The notes under the pieces: model-generated
What the model saw: the letters and a program-made list of their open reading frames with translations, nothing else
Database searches by the model: none
What the model was told of the DNA's origin: nothing
Assembly (NCBI RefSeq): GCF_002778325.1
Contig: NZ_NESI01000004.1
Coordinates: 62,001 to 126,000 of the forward strand
Origin: Limnohabitans sp. B9-3
GTDB taxonomy: Bacteria; Pseudomonadota; Gammaproteobacteria; Burkholderiales; Burkholderiaceae_C
Length of the DNA stretch: 64,000 nucleotides
Direction of reading: 5' to 3'
Part shown: positions 52,252-61,853 of the stretch, in pieces
How the letters are laid out: the number at the start of each line of letters is the position of its first letter
How positions within the stretch are numbered: position 1 is the first letter of the stretch
Made by a program: the position numbers and the translations under genes

Positions 52252-53397
52252 ATGGCAACGTCAAACTTGGCTTACTTCAACCACGCCGGTGCATCGTTAA
52301 TATCTACCGCCGTGCTCGACACGGTGGTGGCCCATTTGCAATTAGAAAGCCGCATCGGCGGCTACGCCGCGGCCATGCAGCAGCAGCCGGCGCTCGACCA
52401 GGTCTACGCCCGTGCTGCCCAACTGCTGAATTGCGACACAGATGAAGTGGCTTTGACCGACAGCCACTCACGGGGTTGGCGCGATGTGCTGTCGTGCCTG
52501 CAGTTTTCGCCAGGTGACCGCATTTTGGTAGCTCGCAGCGAATGGGGCGGCAACTACGCGGCGCTCGCACACATGGCCCAACGCAGCGGCGCCTCGCTCG
52601 AAGTCATCCCCTGCACAGCCACGGGTGAGGTGTGCCTAGACGCGCTGGCCCACATGCTGGACCACCATGTTCGCTTGGTGTCACTGACTTGGCTGCCCGC
52701 CAACGGTGGCCTGATTCAACCCGCAGCCAAAGTGGGCGCACTGACCCGCGCCGCTGGCATACCGTTCTTTCTCGATGCGGCTCAGGCTGTGGGGCAACTG
52801 CCCGTGGATGTGCGTGCGTTGGAGTGCGATGTGCTGACGACACCCGGACGAAAATGGCTGCGCGGGCCGCGTGGCACAGGCCTACTCTATGTGCGACGGG
52901 CCTTTCTTTCAGCGCTGACACCCCCTGTGGTGGACCACTTCACAGCCCCTTTCGGACAAGGGCGCTACACGCTACGCCCAGATGCCCGCCGTTTTGAAAC
53001 TTCCGAAGCGGGCATCGCTGCACGCTTGGGGCTAGGCCAAGCGCTCAAAGAGGCACTGACCCAAGGCATTGAAAACATTCAACACAGCATCTTTGCGAAA
53101 AGCCAAACCATCCGTCAGGCACTGGCTCACATTCCTAACGTGCAACTGCGCGATATCGGTTTGGCGCAGTCTGGCTTGGTGTCGTTCACGTTTGATCACT
53201 GCACCGCCAAAACGGCACAGACGCGTCTCAACGCACAGGGCATTGAAGTCGCCTTGAATGGGCTTGCTTTCACGCCGCTCGACCTGCAAGCCCGAGGCCT
53301 GACGGACATCCTTCGCGCCAGCGCGCACACCACCACCACGGATACCGACATCGACCGGCTCATCCATGCAGTTTCACAAATTGCTGCCAACGCCTAA
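52252..53397 (+). CDS. class V aminotransferase-fold PLP enzyme
   Basis: 381 residues. [20 protein letters not shown] at the N terminus, [20 protein letters not shown] with the pyridine Asp near 178, and [19 protein letters not shown] with PLP Lys near 202 place it among cysteine-desulfurase/isopenicillin-epimerase/EgtE-like enzymes. Possible activities include C-S lyase or epimerase; the sequence does not decide. It lies 5 bases after amiC and 7 before the VF530 gene, probably one transcript. Confidence 0.88.
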   Translation: MATSNLAYFNHAGASLISTAVLDTVVAHLQLESRIGGYAAAMQQQPALDQVYARAAQLLNCDTDEVALTDSHSRGWRDVLSCLQFSPGDRILVARSEWGGNYAALAHMAQRSGASLEVIPCTATGEVCLDALAHMLDHHVRLVSLTWLPANGGLIQPAAKVGALTRAAGIPFFLDAAQAVGQLPVDVRALECDVLTTPGRKWLRGPRGTGLLYVRRAFLSALTPPVVDHFTAPFGQGRYTLRPDARRFETSEAGIAARLGLGQALKEALTQGIENIQHSIFAKSQTIRQALAHIPNVQLRDIGLAQSGLVSFTFDHCTAKTAQTRLNAQGIEVALNGLAFTPLDLQARGLTDILRASAHTTTTDTDIDRLIHAVSQIAANA

Positions 53398-53404
53398 ACA
53401 CCCC

Positions 53405-53683
53405 ATGAACTCCCCAACGCCAAACCCACAAGCGCGCAACCCCCTGCACGGGCTGACTTTAGAAAAAATCGTCACCGAACTGGCCGACTACTACGGATGG
53501 GAAGACTTAGGCCAACGCATTGCCATTCGGTGCTTCACCCACGACCCCAGCGTGGGCTCCAGCCTCAAGTTTTTACGCAAAACACCCTGGGCGCGTGAGA
53601 AAGTCGAAAGTCTTTATTTGTTCATGCTGCGCGATATAAAGCGCGAATCAACGCAACAAAATCAAATGGATGATTCATTTTGA
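53405..53683 (+). CDS. VF530-family DNA-binding protein (DUF2132)
   Basis: 92 residues from the inner ATG 53405, which gives the family-like start [20 protein letters not shown]. The conserved core continues with [20 protein letters not shown] and [17 protein letters not shown]530 proteins are small helical DNA-binding proteins of unknown role. Confidence 0.9.
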   Translation: MNSPTPNPQARNPLHGLTLEKIVTELADYYGWEDLGQRIAIRCFTHDPSVGSSLKFLRKTPWAREKVESLYLFMLRDIKRESTQQNQMDDSF

Positions 53684-53762
53684 GGCTGATGTTTGTTTGT
53701 AAAAACAGACATGTAATTTCCACGTACTTGGGCTGTCATCATGCATTCAGCAGGGTGATATA

Positions 53763-54344
53763 TTGATATCCAAGCAACAAGAAAATTTAAGCAACGTGCT
53801 ACTCCAACAACGGCTTGCCATCATCGCCATCACATCGATCAGCTATTTTTTGCTGTTTCGATTGAATATGAGTTTGTTTGACTTTTTACATTTTTCTCAT
53901 GGCGTGGATTGGATATTTTTACCCAGCGGCTTGCGAATGGCATTTGTTTTGTTGTTCATCGCCGAAGGCGCCATTGGCATTGCTTTAGCCTCAACAGCCA
54001 TCACTTACCTATTCCACTTTGATGGCAGTTACATCGGTAGCCTACTGAATGGATTGATTGCAGGTTTAGCCCCATTTTTGGCACGTCACATCGCTTTGCA
54101 GTATTGGCAATTGGACAGAGATTTAAAGAATCTCAAAGCCATTGGCATCTTCAAAATATCCGTTTTATTTGCGTTTATCAGTGCCCTGGTGCATCAACTT
54201 TGGTATTTCTGGAGTGGCAAAACAGAAGACTTCATTGCCAGCACGTCGGTCATGATGGTGGGCGACTTATTGGGCACACTGATTGTGTTGTTCGCCCTGA
54301 AAACCATAGCCCCCCTGCTCAGTCCGTTTTATAAGAAACCTTAA
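53763..54344 (+). CDS. integral membrane protein, unknown (MASE1-like sensor fragment?)
   Basis: 193 residues beginning at TTG with AGGGTGA 4 bases upstream; an ATG frame just before is closed by a stop. Five to six hydrophobic helices; FLHFSHGVDWIFLPSGLRMA resembles the start of bacterial membrane-sensor domains, but no output domain follows. More AT-rich than its neighbours. Function unknown. Confidence 0.72.
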   Translation: MISKQQENLSNVLLQQRLAIIAITSISYFLLFRLNMSLFDFLHFSHGVDWIFLPSGLRMAFVLLFIAEGAIGIALASTAITYLFHFDGSYIGSLLNGLIAGLAPFLARHIALQYWQLDRDLKNLKAIGIFKISVLFAFISALVHQLWYFWSGKTEDFIASTSVMMVGDLLGTLIVLFALKTIAPLLSPFYKKP

Positions 54345-54362
54345 TCTAGGACTTTGAGCCGT

Positions 54363-55004
54363 TTAAAGCGGCTGACGCGAGGCCTTCCAAGAACCGTAAA
54401 TGGCCAAAGCGCCCGGAATCAAAATCATGGCCCAAATGATTTTGTCGAGATGCAGCTTCACCCACGGAATGTTGCCAAAGAAATAACCCGCTGTGACGAT
54501 GCCACCTACCCACAAAGCACCACCTGCCACGTCGTAAAAGGTGAATTTACGGCGGGTCATGTGCGCCACACCCGCCACAAACGGGGCAAAGGTGCGCACA
54601 AAAGGCATGAATCGGGCAGCGACCAAGGTCACGCCGCCGTAGCGCTCGTAAAACGCATGGGCTTGGTCAAATGCGCGGCGGTTGAAAAACTTGGAGTCTT
54701 CCCACGCGAACACCTTCGGACCAAAGAATCGCCCGATCGCGTAATTGGTTTGGTTGCCCGCTACCGCTGCAGTGAACAACAGCGCGACCGACAAGCCATA
54801 GTCCATCAGCCCCACACCGCACATGGCGCCCACGACAAACAGCAACGAGTCGCCCGGCAAGAACGGCATGACCACCAAACCCGTCTCCACAAAGATGATC
54901 AGGAACAACAGGGCATAGACCCAAACGCCGTAGGCCTGGACAAAGGCCTCGATGTAGCGGTCGATGTGCAAAATGAAGTCGAGCATGAGTGTGATGGGTT
55001 CCAT
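54363..55004 (-). CDS. DedA family membrane protein
   Basis: 213 residues from the inner ATG 55004. The DedA/SNARE-associated core is clear: FLIIFVETGLVVMPFLPGDS, then RFMPFVRTFAPFVAGVAHMT with the essential Arg, and NIPWVKLHLDKIIW. DedA proteins act as lipid flippases/undecaprenyl-phosphate transporters that maintain membrane homeostasis. Convergent with the preceding membrane-protein gene and divergent from mutL with 33 bases between. Confidence 0.93.
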   Translation of the reverse strand: MEPITLMLDFILHIDRYIEAFVQAYGVWVYALLFLIIFVETGLVVMPFLPGDSLLFVVGAMCGVGLMDYGLSVALLFTAAVAGNQTNYAIGRFFGPKVFAWEDSKFFNRRAFDQAHAFYERYGGVTLVAARFMPFVRTFAPFVAGVAHMTRRKFTFYDVAGGALWVGGIVTAGYFFGNIPWVKLHLDKIIWAMILIPGALAIYGSWKASRQPL

Positions 55005-55037
55005 GCCCGTGATTATCCCTGCCTCTAAAATCTCAGG

Positions 55038-57005
55038 GTGCAACCTGCTACTCAACCCCCACGCGCGATCCGCGAACTCCCCGACGAACTCATCAGCCAA
55101 ATCGCCGCCGGCGAGGTGGTGGAACGCCCCGCCTCAGTGGTGCGCGAGTTGGTCGACAACGCCTTAGATGCCGGCGCCACACTCATCACCGTGCGTTTGT
55201 TGGCCGGCGGTGTACGCCTGATCAGCGTGGAGGACAACGGCGTGGGCATCCCCGCCAATGAGTTGCCCATTGCGCTCAAGCGCCATGCCACGAGCAAGAT
55301 CACCAGCCTGAACGAGCTGGAGTCGGTGGGCACGATGGGTTTCAGGGGCGAGGCCTTGGCTGCGATTGAGTCGGTGTCTGAGTTGTCCGTGTTGTCGCGC
55401 ACCGCCGCACAAGACATGGCCATGCTGCTTGATGCGCGCAGCGGCGAGCTGCAAGCGACGGCGCGTGCGCAAGGCACCACCATCGAAGTCAAAGAGCTTT
55501 TTTACAGCACCCCCGCGCGGCGCAAATTCTTAAAAACAGACAACACCGAATTGGCGCACTGCGTGGAGGCAGTTCGTCGCCATGCATTGACGCGCCCCGA
55601 AGTGGGTTTTGCCATTTGGCATGAAGGCAAATTGGTCGAGCAATGGCGCGCACAACCGGCAGAAGTGGAACGCCAACTCGCCCTAGACCGCCGGCTCGCC
55701 GACGTGTTGGGTGATGATTTTCTGGACAATTCGGTCGCCGTGAACTACCAATCGGGCAACGTGACGGTGGTGGGTCGCGCCGGTGTGCCAGATGCTGCAC
55801 GTTCACGTGGCGACCACCAGTTCTCCTACGTGAATGGCCGCTATGTGCGCGACAAAGTGGTGACCCACGCCGCCCGCAGCGCCTACGAAGATGTGTTGCA
55901 CGGCCACCGCCAGCCGGTTTATGCCTTGTATGTAGAGATCGACCCCACGCGGGTGGACGTCAACGTGCATCCCACCAAAATTGAGGTGCGTTTTCGCGAC
56001 AGCCGCGAGGTGCATCAAGCTGTGCGCCACGCGGTTGAAAACGCCTTGGCCGTGCCACGCGCCAACTTGTTGGCGGCTGCGGCGTTGACGGCGACGGATG
56101 CGAATTTGGCAGCGGACAACGGTGTGCAACTCAAGCCCAGCTCAGGCGCCTGGCCTCAAGCGCATTGGCAACAAGCCGCTATGCCCTTGGCGGGCAACCG
56201 CGTGTCCGACCTCAGCGCCTTGTGGCAATCCACCGCTCCCAAAGGCTTGCCTGCACACGAGTCTGCGCAAACCCAATTTGATGGCACGCCGATGGTTAGC
56301 CGCGATGCGGGTTCTGCGTTTCTCAACGAGACCGCGTTCGTAAGCACCGGTGCCACCTCGCCCCTCACAACCAGCGCCAGTCACGCATCGTTGAACGCTG
56401 CGAACTCAGCCTCCGCCGAGTCTTGGCCTTTGGGCAAAGCCTTGGCGCAACTGCATGGTGTCTACATCCTGGCGGAAAACGCCCAAGGCTTGATCTTGGT
56501 CGACATGCACGCGGCGCACGAGCGCATCGTCTACGAGCAACTCAAAACCCAAGTGGACACGCAGCACATGGCCAGCCAGCCGTTATTGATTCCCGCCAGT
56601 TTTCCAGCCACTGCACAAGAAATCGCAGCAGCCGAAGCCAATGTCCAAACCCTCCACGAATTGGGTTTGGAAATCTCGGCCCTGTCCGCCAAAACCTTGG
56701 CCGTACGCGCTGTACCCAGCAGCTTGGCGCAAGGCGATGCCGTCGCCCTCGCACGCAGCGTTTTGGCGGAGTTGTCGCAGCACGATGCCAGCACCGTGGT
56801 GCAACGCGCGCGCAACGAACTGCTGGCCACCATGGCCTGCCACGGCGCGGTGCGCGCCAACCGACGCCTGACCTTGGACGAAATGAACGCGCTGCTGCGC
56901 CAAATGGAAGTCACTGAGCGCTCCGACCAATGCAACCACGGTCGCCCGACTTGGCGTCAACTCAGCATGCGCGAACTTGACGCTCTCTTTTTGCGCGGTC
57001 GTTGA
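55038..57005 (+). CDS. mutL: DNA mismatch repair protein MutL
   Basis: 655 residues from GTG. The GHKL ATPase contains SVVRELVDNALDAGAT, VEDNGVGIP and MGFRGEAL (about 35-105). A variable linker (about 340-465) leads to the dimerisation/endonuclease domain with DMHAAHERIVYE at 489-500 and the C-terminal CNHGRP. The DMHA-xx-E motif indicates a nicking endonuclease, as in mutH-less bacteria such as Neisseria. Stop shares a base with the exporter start. Confidence 0.95.
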   Translation: MQPATQPPRAIRELPDELISQIAAGEVVERPASVVRELVDNALDAGATLITVRLLAGGVRLISVEDNGVGIPANELPIALKRHATSKITSLNELESVGTMGFRGEALAAIESVSELSVLSRTAAQDMAMLLDARSGELQATARAQGTTIEVKELFYSTPARRKFLKTDNTELAHCVEAVRRHALTRPEVGFAIWHEGKLVEQWRAQPAEVERQLALDRRLADVLGDDFLDNSVAVNYQSGNVTVVGRAGVPDAARSRGDHQFSYVNGRYVRDKVVTHAARSAYEDVLHGHRQPVYALYVEIDPTRVDVNVHPTKIEVRFRDSREVHQAVRHAVENALAVPRANLLAAAALTATDANLAADNGVQLKPSSGAWPQAHWQQAAMPLAGNRVSDLSALWQSTAPKGLPAHESAQTQFDGTPMVSRDAGSAFLNETAFVSTGATSPLTTSASHASLNAANSASAESWPLGKALAQLHGVYILAENAQGLILVDMHAAHERIVYEQLKTQVDTQHMASQPLLIPASFPATAQEIAAAEANVQTLHELGLEISALSAKTLAVRAVPSSLAQGDAVALARSVLAELSQHDASTVVQRARNELLATMACHGAVRANRRLTLDEMNALLRQMEVTERSDQCNHGRPTWRQLSMRELDALFLRGR

Positions 57006-58192
57006 TGTCACCCCAACTCATTGTGGGGCTGTTGTCGATGCTCTTGGGCATTCAGCCCGTTGCCACAGATTTGTACTTACCCGCCCTGCCTGCGATCACC
57101 TCAGACTTACAGGCCACCGTGGCACAAGCCCACCTCACATTGAGTGCCTTGTTGCTGGCCTTTGGCACTTCGCAACTGGTGTGGGGTCCGCTGTCTGACC
57201 GGTTTGGACGCAAACCTATTTTGTTATGGGGCTTGGCAGCGTTTGCTTTGGCCGGCATGGGTTGTGTGTTGTCAACGGCCATGCCAGAACTCATCATGTG
57301 GCGGTCGTTGCAAGGCGCTGCGATGGGTGCGGTGGTGATGTGTGGCCGTGCCATCGTGCGCGATTTGTACATGCCCGATGTGGGCGCGCGCGTGATGTCC
57401 AAAGCGCTCACGGGCTTGGGCATGACGGCGGCCATTTGTGCACCCCTTGGTGGCCTGCTGACCGACCTGTGGAGCTGGCATGCAGCGCTCGGGTTGGTGG
57501 CGGCATTTGGTTTACTCTCTTGGGTGATGGTCGCTTGGAAGTTTGAAGAAACCGTCCAGGTGAAAAACCCGGATGCACTGCGCGCTCGCGTGTTGGTGCA
57601 AACCTGGTGGCACATCGTGCGCCACCCCACGTTTGTGGCCTTCACCGCGGTGGCCCTTTGCTCCTACGTGGGGTTGTTCACCTTCTTGGCATCGTCTTCT
57701 TTTGTGTTCATCGGCCTACTGAAGTTGGCACGTTGGGAATATGGGTTGCTGATGTTTTCCATGGCATTTGTGTACCTGAATGGCACGCTGCTGTGCCGAC
57801 GTTTGTTACAGCGTTTTGGGGTGCGACGCACCGTGGCCTTTGGCGGATGCTTAAGCTTATTGGGCGGCGGTTGGATGGTGCTGAACCCTTGGCTAGGCTG
57901 GGTCAGCGTGGCGAGCATCATGCTGCCGTATTACTTGTTCATCTTAGGTCATGGCATTCATCAGCCTTGCGGACAAAGCGGCGCCATTGGGCCGTTTCCG
58001 CAAGCCGCTGGTGCGGCGTCTGCTTTGGGTGGGTTTTTGATGATGGTGACGGCCTTTGCCACAGGCATTTGGCTAGGCACGCAAGCCGACGGCAGTGTCT
58101 TTCCGATGGTCAACACCTTGGGCTTTTGGAGCCTGCTGACGACCTTGGCGGCCTGGGGCTTGGTGTGGCGTCAACCAGAGAAACAAGCATGA
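57005..58192 (+). CDS. Bcr/CflA-type MFS drug exporter
   Basis: 395 residues from ATG 57005, overlapping the mutL stop. Twelve membrane helices. The MFS A-motif is [20 protein letters not shown] (about 60-80) and the Bcr-type opening reads [19 protein letters not shown]. Exports drugs or metabolites by proton antiport; substrate unknown. Its stop overlaps the miaA start (ATGA). Confidence 0.93.
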   Translation: MSPQLIVGLLSMLLGIQPVATDLYLPALPAITSDLQATVAQAHLTLSALLLAFGTSQLVWGPLSDRFGRKPILLWGLAAFALAGMGCVLSTAMPELIMWRSLQGAAMGAVVMCGRAIVRDLYMPDVGARVMSKALTGLGMTAAICAPLGGLLTDLWSWHAALGLVAAFGLLSWVMVAWKFEETVQVKNPDALRARVLVQTWWHIVRHPTFVAFTAVALCSYVGLFTFLASSSFVFIGLLKLARWEYGLLMFSMAFVYLNGTLLCRRLLQRFGVRRTVAFGGCLSLLGGGWMVLNPWLGWVSVASIMLPYYLFILGHGIHQPCGQSGAIGPFPQAAGAASALGGFLMMVTAFATGIWLGTQADGSVFPMVNTLGFWSLLTTLAAWGLVWRQPEKQA

Positions 58193-59169
58193 GCAACCTT
58201 CCCTTAGACGCCATCGCCTTGTTAGGCCCCACCGCGAGCGGCAAAACAGCTGCGGCCTTGGCCATTGCGCAATGGCTGCCCATCGAAATCATCAGCCTCG
58301 ATTCAGCCCTCGTGTACCGCGGCATGGACATCGGCACCGCCAAGCCAAGCGCACAAGAACTGGCCCAAGTGCCTCACCACCTGATTGACATTCGCGATCC
58401 TTTGCACGCCTATAGCGCGGCCGAATTCGCACGCGATGCAACTGACTTGATCGCCGACATTCGTGCACGCGGCAAGCTGCCTTTGGTGGTGGGCGGCACC
58501 ATGCTCTACCTCAAAGCCTTGCGCGATGGCATTGACGATTTACCAACCGCGCAGCCCGAACTGCGCGCCCAAATCGAAGACCAAGCCATCGACCTCGGCT
58601 GGCCCGGTATGCACGCCGAATTGGCCAAGGTCGATCCGGTCACGGCGGCACGTTTGGCCCCCAACGATGCGCAGCGTATCTCGCGCGCCTTGGAGGTATG
58701 GCGTGTCAGTGGCAAACCCCTGTCGCAATGGTTCGCAGAGGCCGCCCACACACGCGCCCAAAAAACCGCGCTGAACATGCCTTTGATTTCGTTAGAGCCC
58801 AGCAACCGTGCTTGGTTGCATGAACGCGTTGGCCAACGTTTTGACGCGATGTTGAAAGCGGGTTTTATGGATGAAATGCTCACACTCCGCGGGCGTGGCG
58901 ATTTGCACATCGACTTGCCCAGCATGCGCTGTGTGGGCTACCGACAAGCTTGGGAATTGCTAGAACGCGCGGCGGACTTCAAGGTTCCGATCGAAACCCT
59001 CTTGCCACAGCTGCGCGAACTGGGCACGGCGGCAACGCGTCAACTGGCCAAACGCCAACTCACTTGGCTGCGTGGCTTGGGCGAACGCTTGATCGTGCCT
59101 TGCGATGCGCCTGACGCACTGGCACAAACGCAAGCCCTGGTGAAGCAGCTTACTGCAGCGTCTCTTTGA
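58189..59169 (+). CDS. miaA: tRNA dimethylallyltransferase MiaA
   Basis: 326 residues from the inner ATG at 58189; the long upstream frame is a shadow of the exporter gene. P-loop GPTASGKT at 13-20, [20 protein letters not shown] with catalytic Asp, and [12 protein letters not shown]. It adds the dimethylallyl group to A37 of UNN-decoding tRNAs. The final 20 bases overlap the convergent DUF1178 gene. Confidence 0.96.
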   Translation: MSNLPLDAIALLGPTASGKTAAALAIAQWLPIEIISLDSALVYRGMDIGTAKPSAQELAQVPHHLIDIRDPLHAYSAAEFARDATDLIADIRARGKLPLVVGGTMLYLKALRDGIDDLPTAQPELRAQIEDQAIDLGWPGMHAELAKVDPVTAARLAPNDAQRISRALEVWRVSGKPLSQWFAEAAHTRAQKTALNMPLISLEPSNRAWLHERVGQRFDAMLKAGFMDEMLTLRGRGDLHIDLPSMRCVGYRQAWELLERAADFKVPIETLLPQLRELGTAATRQLAKRQLTWLRGLGERLIVPCDAPDALAQTQALVKQLTAASL

Positions 59170-59671
59170 CCGACTCAGGCATGGGCAACGGCAATACAGA
59201 AATGCCCTCGTCCAGCAAAGCCTCGGTTTCTTGTGGGCTGGCTTGTCCACGGATGTTGCGGTGCTCGGCTTCTCCGTAATGCATCTTGCGTACCTCTTCG
59301 GGAAAACTGCTTCCCACATCTTCGGTATTGGCCACCACATGGCGCACCATTTTCAATAACGCAGCTTGCAGTTGAGCCGGCTCAAGCGCGTGAGGTTCTT
59401 GTGCGTGAGTGGTGACAGTCTCAGTGACCGCAGGATCAGACACTGTTTGCATCGGCTCAGACTCGACTGGACGAGCAAGCCCACCACCACGCTCCCCACG
59501 CGATGTTGTCAAGTTCAACCTTGGCGCGCTGAGTTTTTTCGTGATGGCGGCGTCGGCGCAAACCGGACACGTGACCAAGCCGCGCGCAAGTTGACTCTGA
59601 AAGTCATCTTCAGAGGCGAACCAGCCCTCAAAGCTGTGTTGCTGGCTGCAATGGAGGTCAAGAACTTTCAT
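59150..59671 (-). CDS. DUF1178 family protein
   Basis: 173 residues. N-terminal [20 protein letters not shown] and [20 protein letters not shown] keep the paired cysteines of DUF1178, a possible zinc site. The C-terminal half with [20 protein letters not shown] is also family-conserved. Function unknown. Its stop codon lies within miaA. Confidence 0.9.
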   Translation of the reverse strand: MKVLDLHCSQQHSFEGWFASEDDFQSQLARGLVTCPVCADAAITKKLSAPRLNLTTSRGERGGGLARPVESEPMQTVSDPAVTETVTTHAQEPHALEPAQLQAALLKMVRHVVANTEDVGSSFPEEVRKMHYGEAEHRNIRGQASPQETEALLDEGISVLPLPMPESVKETLQ

Positions 59672-59715
59672 AAGCGCAAATTAAGCCACACATCGCTCAA
59701 AGAACACAGACAAGC

Positions 59716-60306
59716 TCAAACCGTTTGCCACGTCAGTGGCCAGGCACCACTGCGATGGTTTTGCAGCCACAACAAACCCGTGAGGGTTTTGGCATCGGTC
59801 AGCTGACCGTCGCGCGACCACGCCAGCAGCTCGTCCATGCTGGCGGTGAACACATCTAAAAATTCACCCTCATCCAACTGGCGTTCACCAAGGCTTAAGC
59901 CACGCGCAAACCAAATATCGATGAACTCCGTGGAGTAACTGATGACAGGGTGCAACACACCCGCATGCGCCCACTCGGTGGCTCGGTAGCCAGTCTCTTC
60001 CAACAACTCACGTTGGGCACAGGCAAGACGATCCTCACCAGGGTCCAACTTGCCAGCGGGAAACTCAATCATCACCTGTTGCACGGGATAGCGGTACTGA
60101 CGCTCCATGACCAAACGACCATCGTCCAACATGGCGATCACCATCACCGCTCCGGGATGAATGACGAATTCGCGCGTGGCTTGCTCGCCGTTGGGCAAGC
60201 GCACGGTGTCGCGAAAGGCGTGCAAGAAGTGGCCTTTGAGCAACTCCACATGATCGAGCGTGTGTTCGACCAAATGGCTGTCGGACGAAGAAATAGGTGC
60301 AGACAT
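59716..60306 (-). CDS. nudF: Nudix hydrolase, ADP-ribose pyrophosphatase type
   Basis: 196 residues from the inner ATG at 60306. The Nudix box is complete: GKLDPGEDRLACAQ, then RELLEETGY (about 103-125), with the ADPRase-type upstream segment MERQYRYPVQQVMIEFPA. It hydrolyses ADP-ribose or related nucleotide sugars. The start codon directly follows the U-tract of the nuo terminator, so it has almost no leader of its own. Confidence 0.9.
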   Translation of the reverse strand: MSAPISSSDSHLVEHTLDHVELLKGHFLHAFRDTVRLPNGEQATREFVIHPGAVMVIAMLDDGRLVMERQYRYPVQQVMIEFPAGKLDPGEDRLACAQRELLEETGYRATEWAHAGVLHPVISYSTEFIDIWFARGLSLGERQLDEGEFLDVFTASMDELLAWSRDGQLTDAKTLTGLLWLQNHRSGAWPLTWQTV

Positions 60307-60333
60307 GAAAAAAGCCAGCACAGAGGCTGGCTT
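60307..60333 (-). terminator. intrinsic terminator after nuoN, abutting nudF
   Basis: Minus-strand AAGCCAGC, loop CTCTGT, GCTGGCTT and then a T run ending one base before the nudF ATG. Eight-base perfect stem plus U tract makes a convincing rho-independent terminator for the nuo operon, 18 bases after the nuoN stop. Confidence 0.85.
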
Positions 60334-60350
60334 CGCAGAAAGTTTGTGAA

Positions 60351-61838
60351 TTAGGTGCCGAGCGTGGACACGATGGCACGCGCGCACAAGGCCATCAGCC
60401 CACCAGGCATCATGCCCAAGATCAAAATCAAGGCACCGTTGATGGTCAAGACGACACGCACATCGGTGCCGGCAGACACGGTGGTGGCCGTGATCGGTGC
60501 ATCAAAGTACATGACTTTGACCACGCGCAGGTAGTAGAAAGCGCCGATCAACGACATCATCACGGCAAACACGGCCAAGGCAATGGCGCCCGATTGGCCT
60601 GAAGCGATGAGTGACTGCAACACCGACAGCTTGGCGTAGAAACCTACCATAGGTGGCACGCCAGCCAACGAGAACATACACAAGGCCATCACGCCAGCAT
60701 ACAAAGGGCTGCGTTGGTTCAGGCCAGCGAGGTCGGTGATCTCTTCGCTCTCGAACCCTTCGCGGGCCAACAACAAAATGATGCCGAACGTCGCCAAAGT
60801 AGTCAGGACGTAAGTGATGACGTAGAACATGGATGAGCTGTAGGCATTGGCGGCAGACGCCGTGTTGCCATTGACCACACCCGAGAGCAAACCAATCAAC
60901 ACAAACCCCATTTGCGAAATGGTCGAGAACGCCAACATGCGCTTGAGGTTGGTTTGCGCCACCGCAGCCAAGTTACCAATTAACAAGGAACCGATGGACA
61001 AGACCATCAACATCTGTTGCCAATCGATCGCCAAAGGCAACAAGCCTTCTACCAACAAACGGATGGTCATGGCGAACGCGGCCAACTTGGGCGCACCACC
61101 AATCATCAACGTCACCACCGTGGGCGCACCTTGGTACACGTCAGGAATCCACATATGGAAAGGCACCACACCGAATTTGAACGCCAAACCGCAGACCACG
61201 AATACCAAGCCCAACACCAACACTTGGTGTTTGATTTGGCCGGAAGCCACAGCCTTGAAGACCGTGCTTATGTCGAGTGATCCGGTTGCGCCATAGAGCA
61301 TGGACAAACCGTAGAGTAAGAAGCCACTGGCCAACGCGCCGAGCACAAAGTACTTCATGGCGGCTTCGCTGGCCGTTGCATTGTCACGACGCAAAGCCAC
61401 CAAGGCGTAGCTGGACAAGGTCAACAATTCCAAGCCAAGGTACAGCACCAGGAAGTTGTTGCCCGAGATCATGACGAACATGCCCAAGAGCGCAAACAAA
61501 CCCAAGGTGAACATCTCGCCACCGCGAAGCATGTCGCGATCAGCGGCATAGGGACGGCCGTAAACCAAGGTGACCATCACAGCCAAAGCCGCAAAGCACT
61601 TGAGCCAACCGCCCATGGGGTCAGACACCACCATGTTGCCAAAGCTGTAAACCGTCAGCCCTTGGGACGCTGCACTGGCCTGCATGTAGGCGACGACACC
61701 CAAGGTGGCCATGGACAGGGCGTAGGTCAGCGTACGGCGGGGTGACTTGACAAACAAATCAACCAAGGCGATCACGATGGCCATGATGGCCAGCAAAATT
61801 TCGGGATAAACCGCAGCAATGCTCAGTTTTTCAAACAT
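60351..61838 (-). CDS. nuoN: NADH-quinone oxidoreductase subunit N
   Basis: 495 residues, about 14 membrane helices, an antiporter-like subunit of complex [21 protein letters not shown] and [20 protein letters not shown], with conserved Lys and His of the proton path, are diagnostic. Last nuo gene; follows nuoM by 15 bases. Confidence 0.96.
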   Translation of the reverse strand: MFEKLSIAAVYPEILLAIMAIVIALVDLFVKSPRRTLTYALSMATLGVVAYMQASAASQGLTVYSFGNMVVSDPMGGWLKCFAALAVMVTLVYGRPYAADRDMLRGGEMFTLGLFALLGMFVMISGNNFLVLYLGLELLTLSSYALVALRRDNATASEAAMKYFVLGALASGFLLYGLSMLYGATGSLDISTVFKAVASGQIKHQVLVLGLVFVVCGLAFKFGVVPFHMWIPDVYQGAPTVVTLMIGGAPKLAAFAMTIRLLVEGLLPLAIDWQQMLMVLSIGSLLIGNLAAVAQTNLKRMLAFSTISQMGFVLIGLLSGVVNGNTASAANAYSSSMFYVITYVLTTLATFGIILLLAREGFESEEITDLAGLNQRSPLYAGVMALCMFSLAGVPPMVGFYAKLSVLQSLIASGQSGAIALAVFAVMMSLIGAFYYLRVVKVMYFDAPITATTVSAGTDVRVVLTINGALILILGMMPGGLMALCARAIVSTLGT

Positions 61839-61853
61839 ATTCTTCTATCCCTT

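Noticed and set aside
54357..54373. AGCCG/CGGCT hairpin between the membrane-protein and DedA genes
   Set aside because: Five-base stem with no U tract, lies partly in the DedA coding end.
57607..58188. N-terminal extension of miaA
   Set aside because: It is the +1 shadow of the Bcr/CflA exporter; MiaA begins with its P-loop 13 residues after the ATG at 58189.
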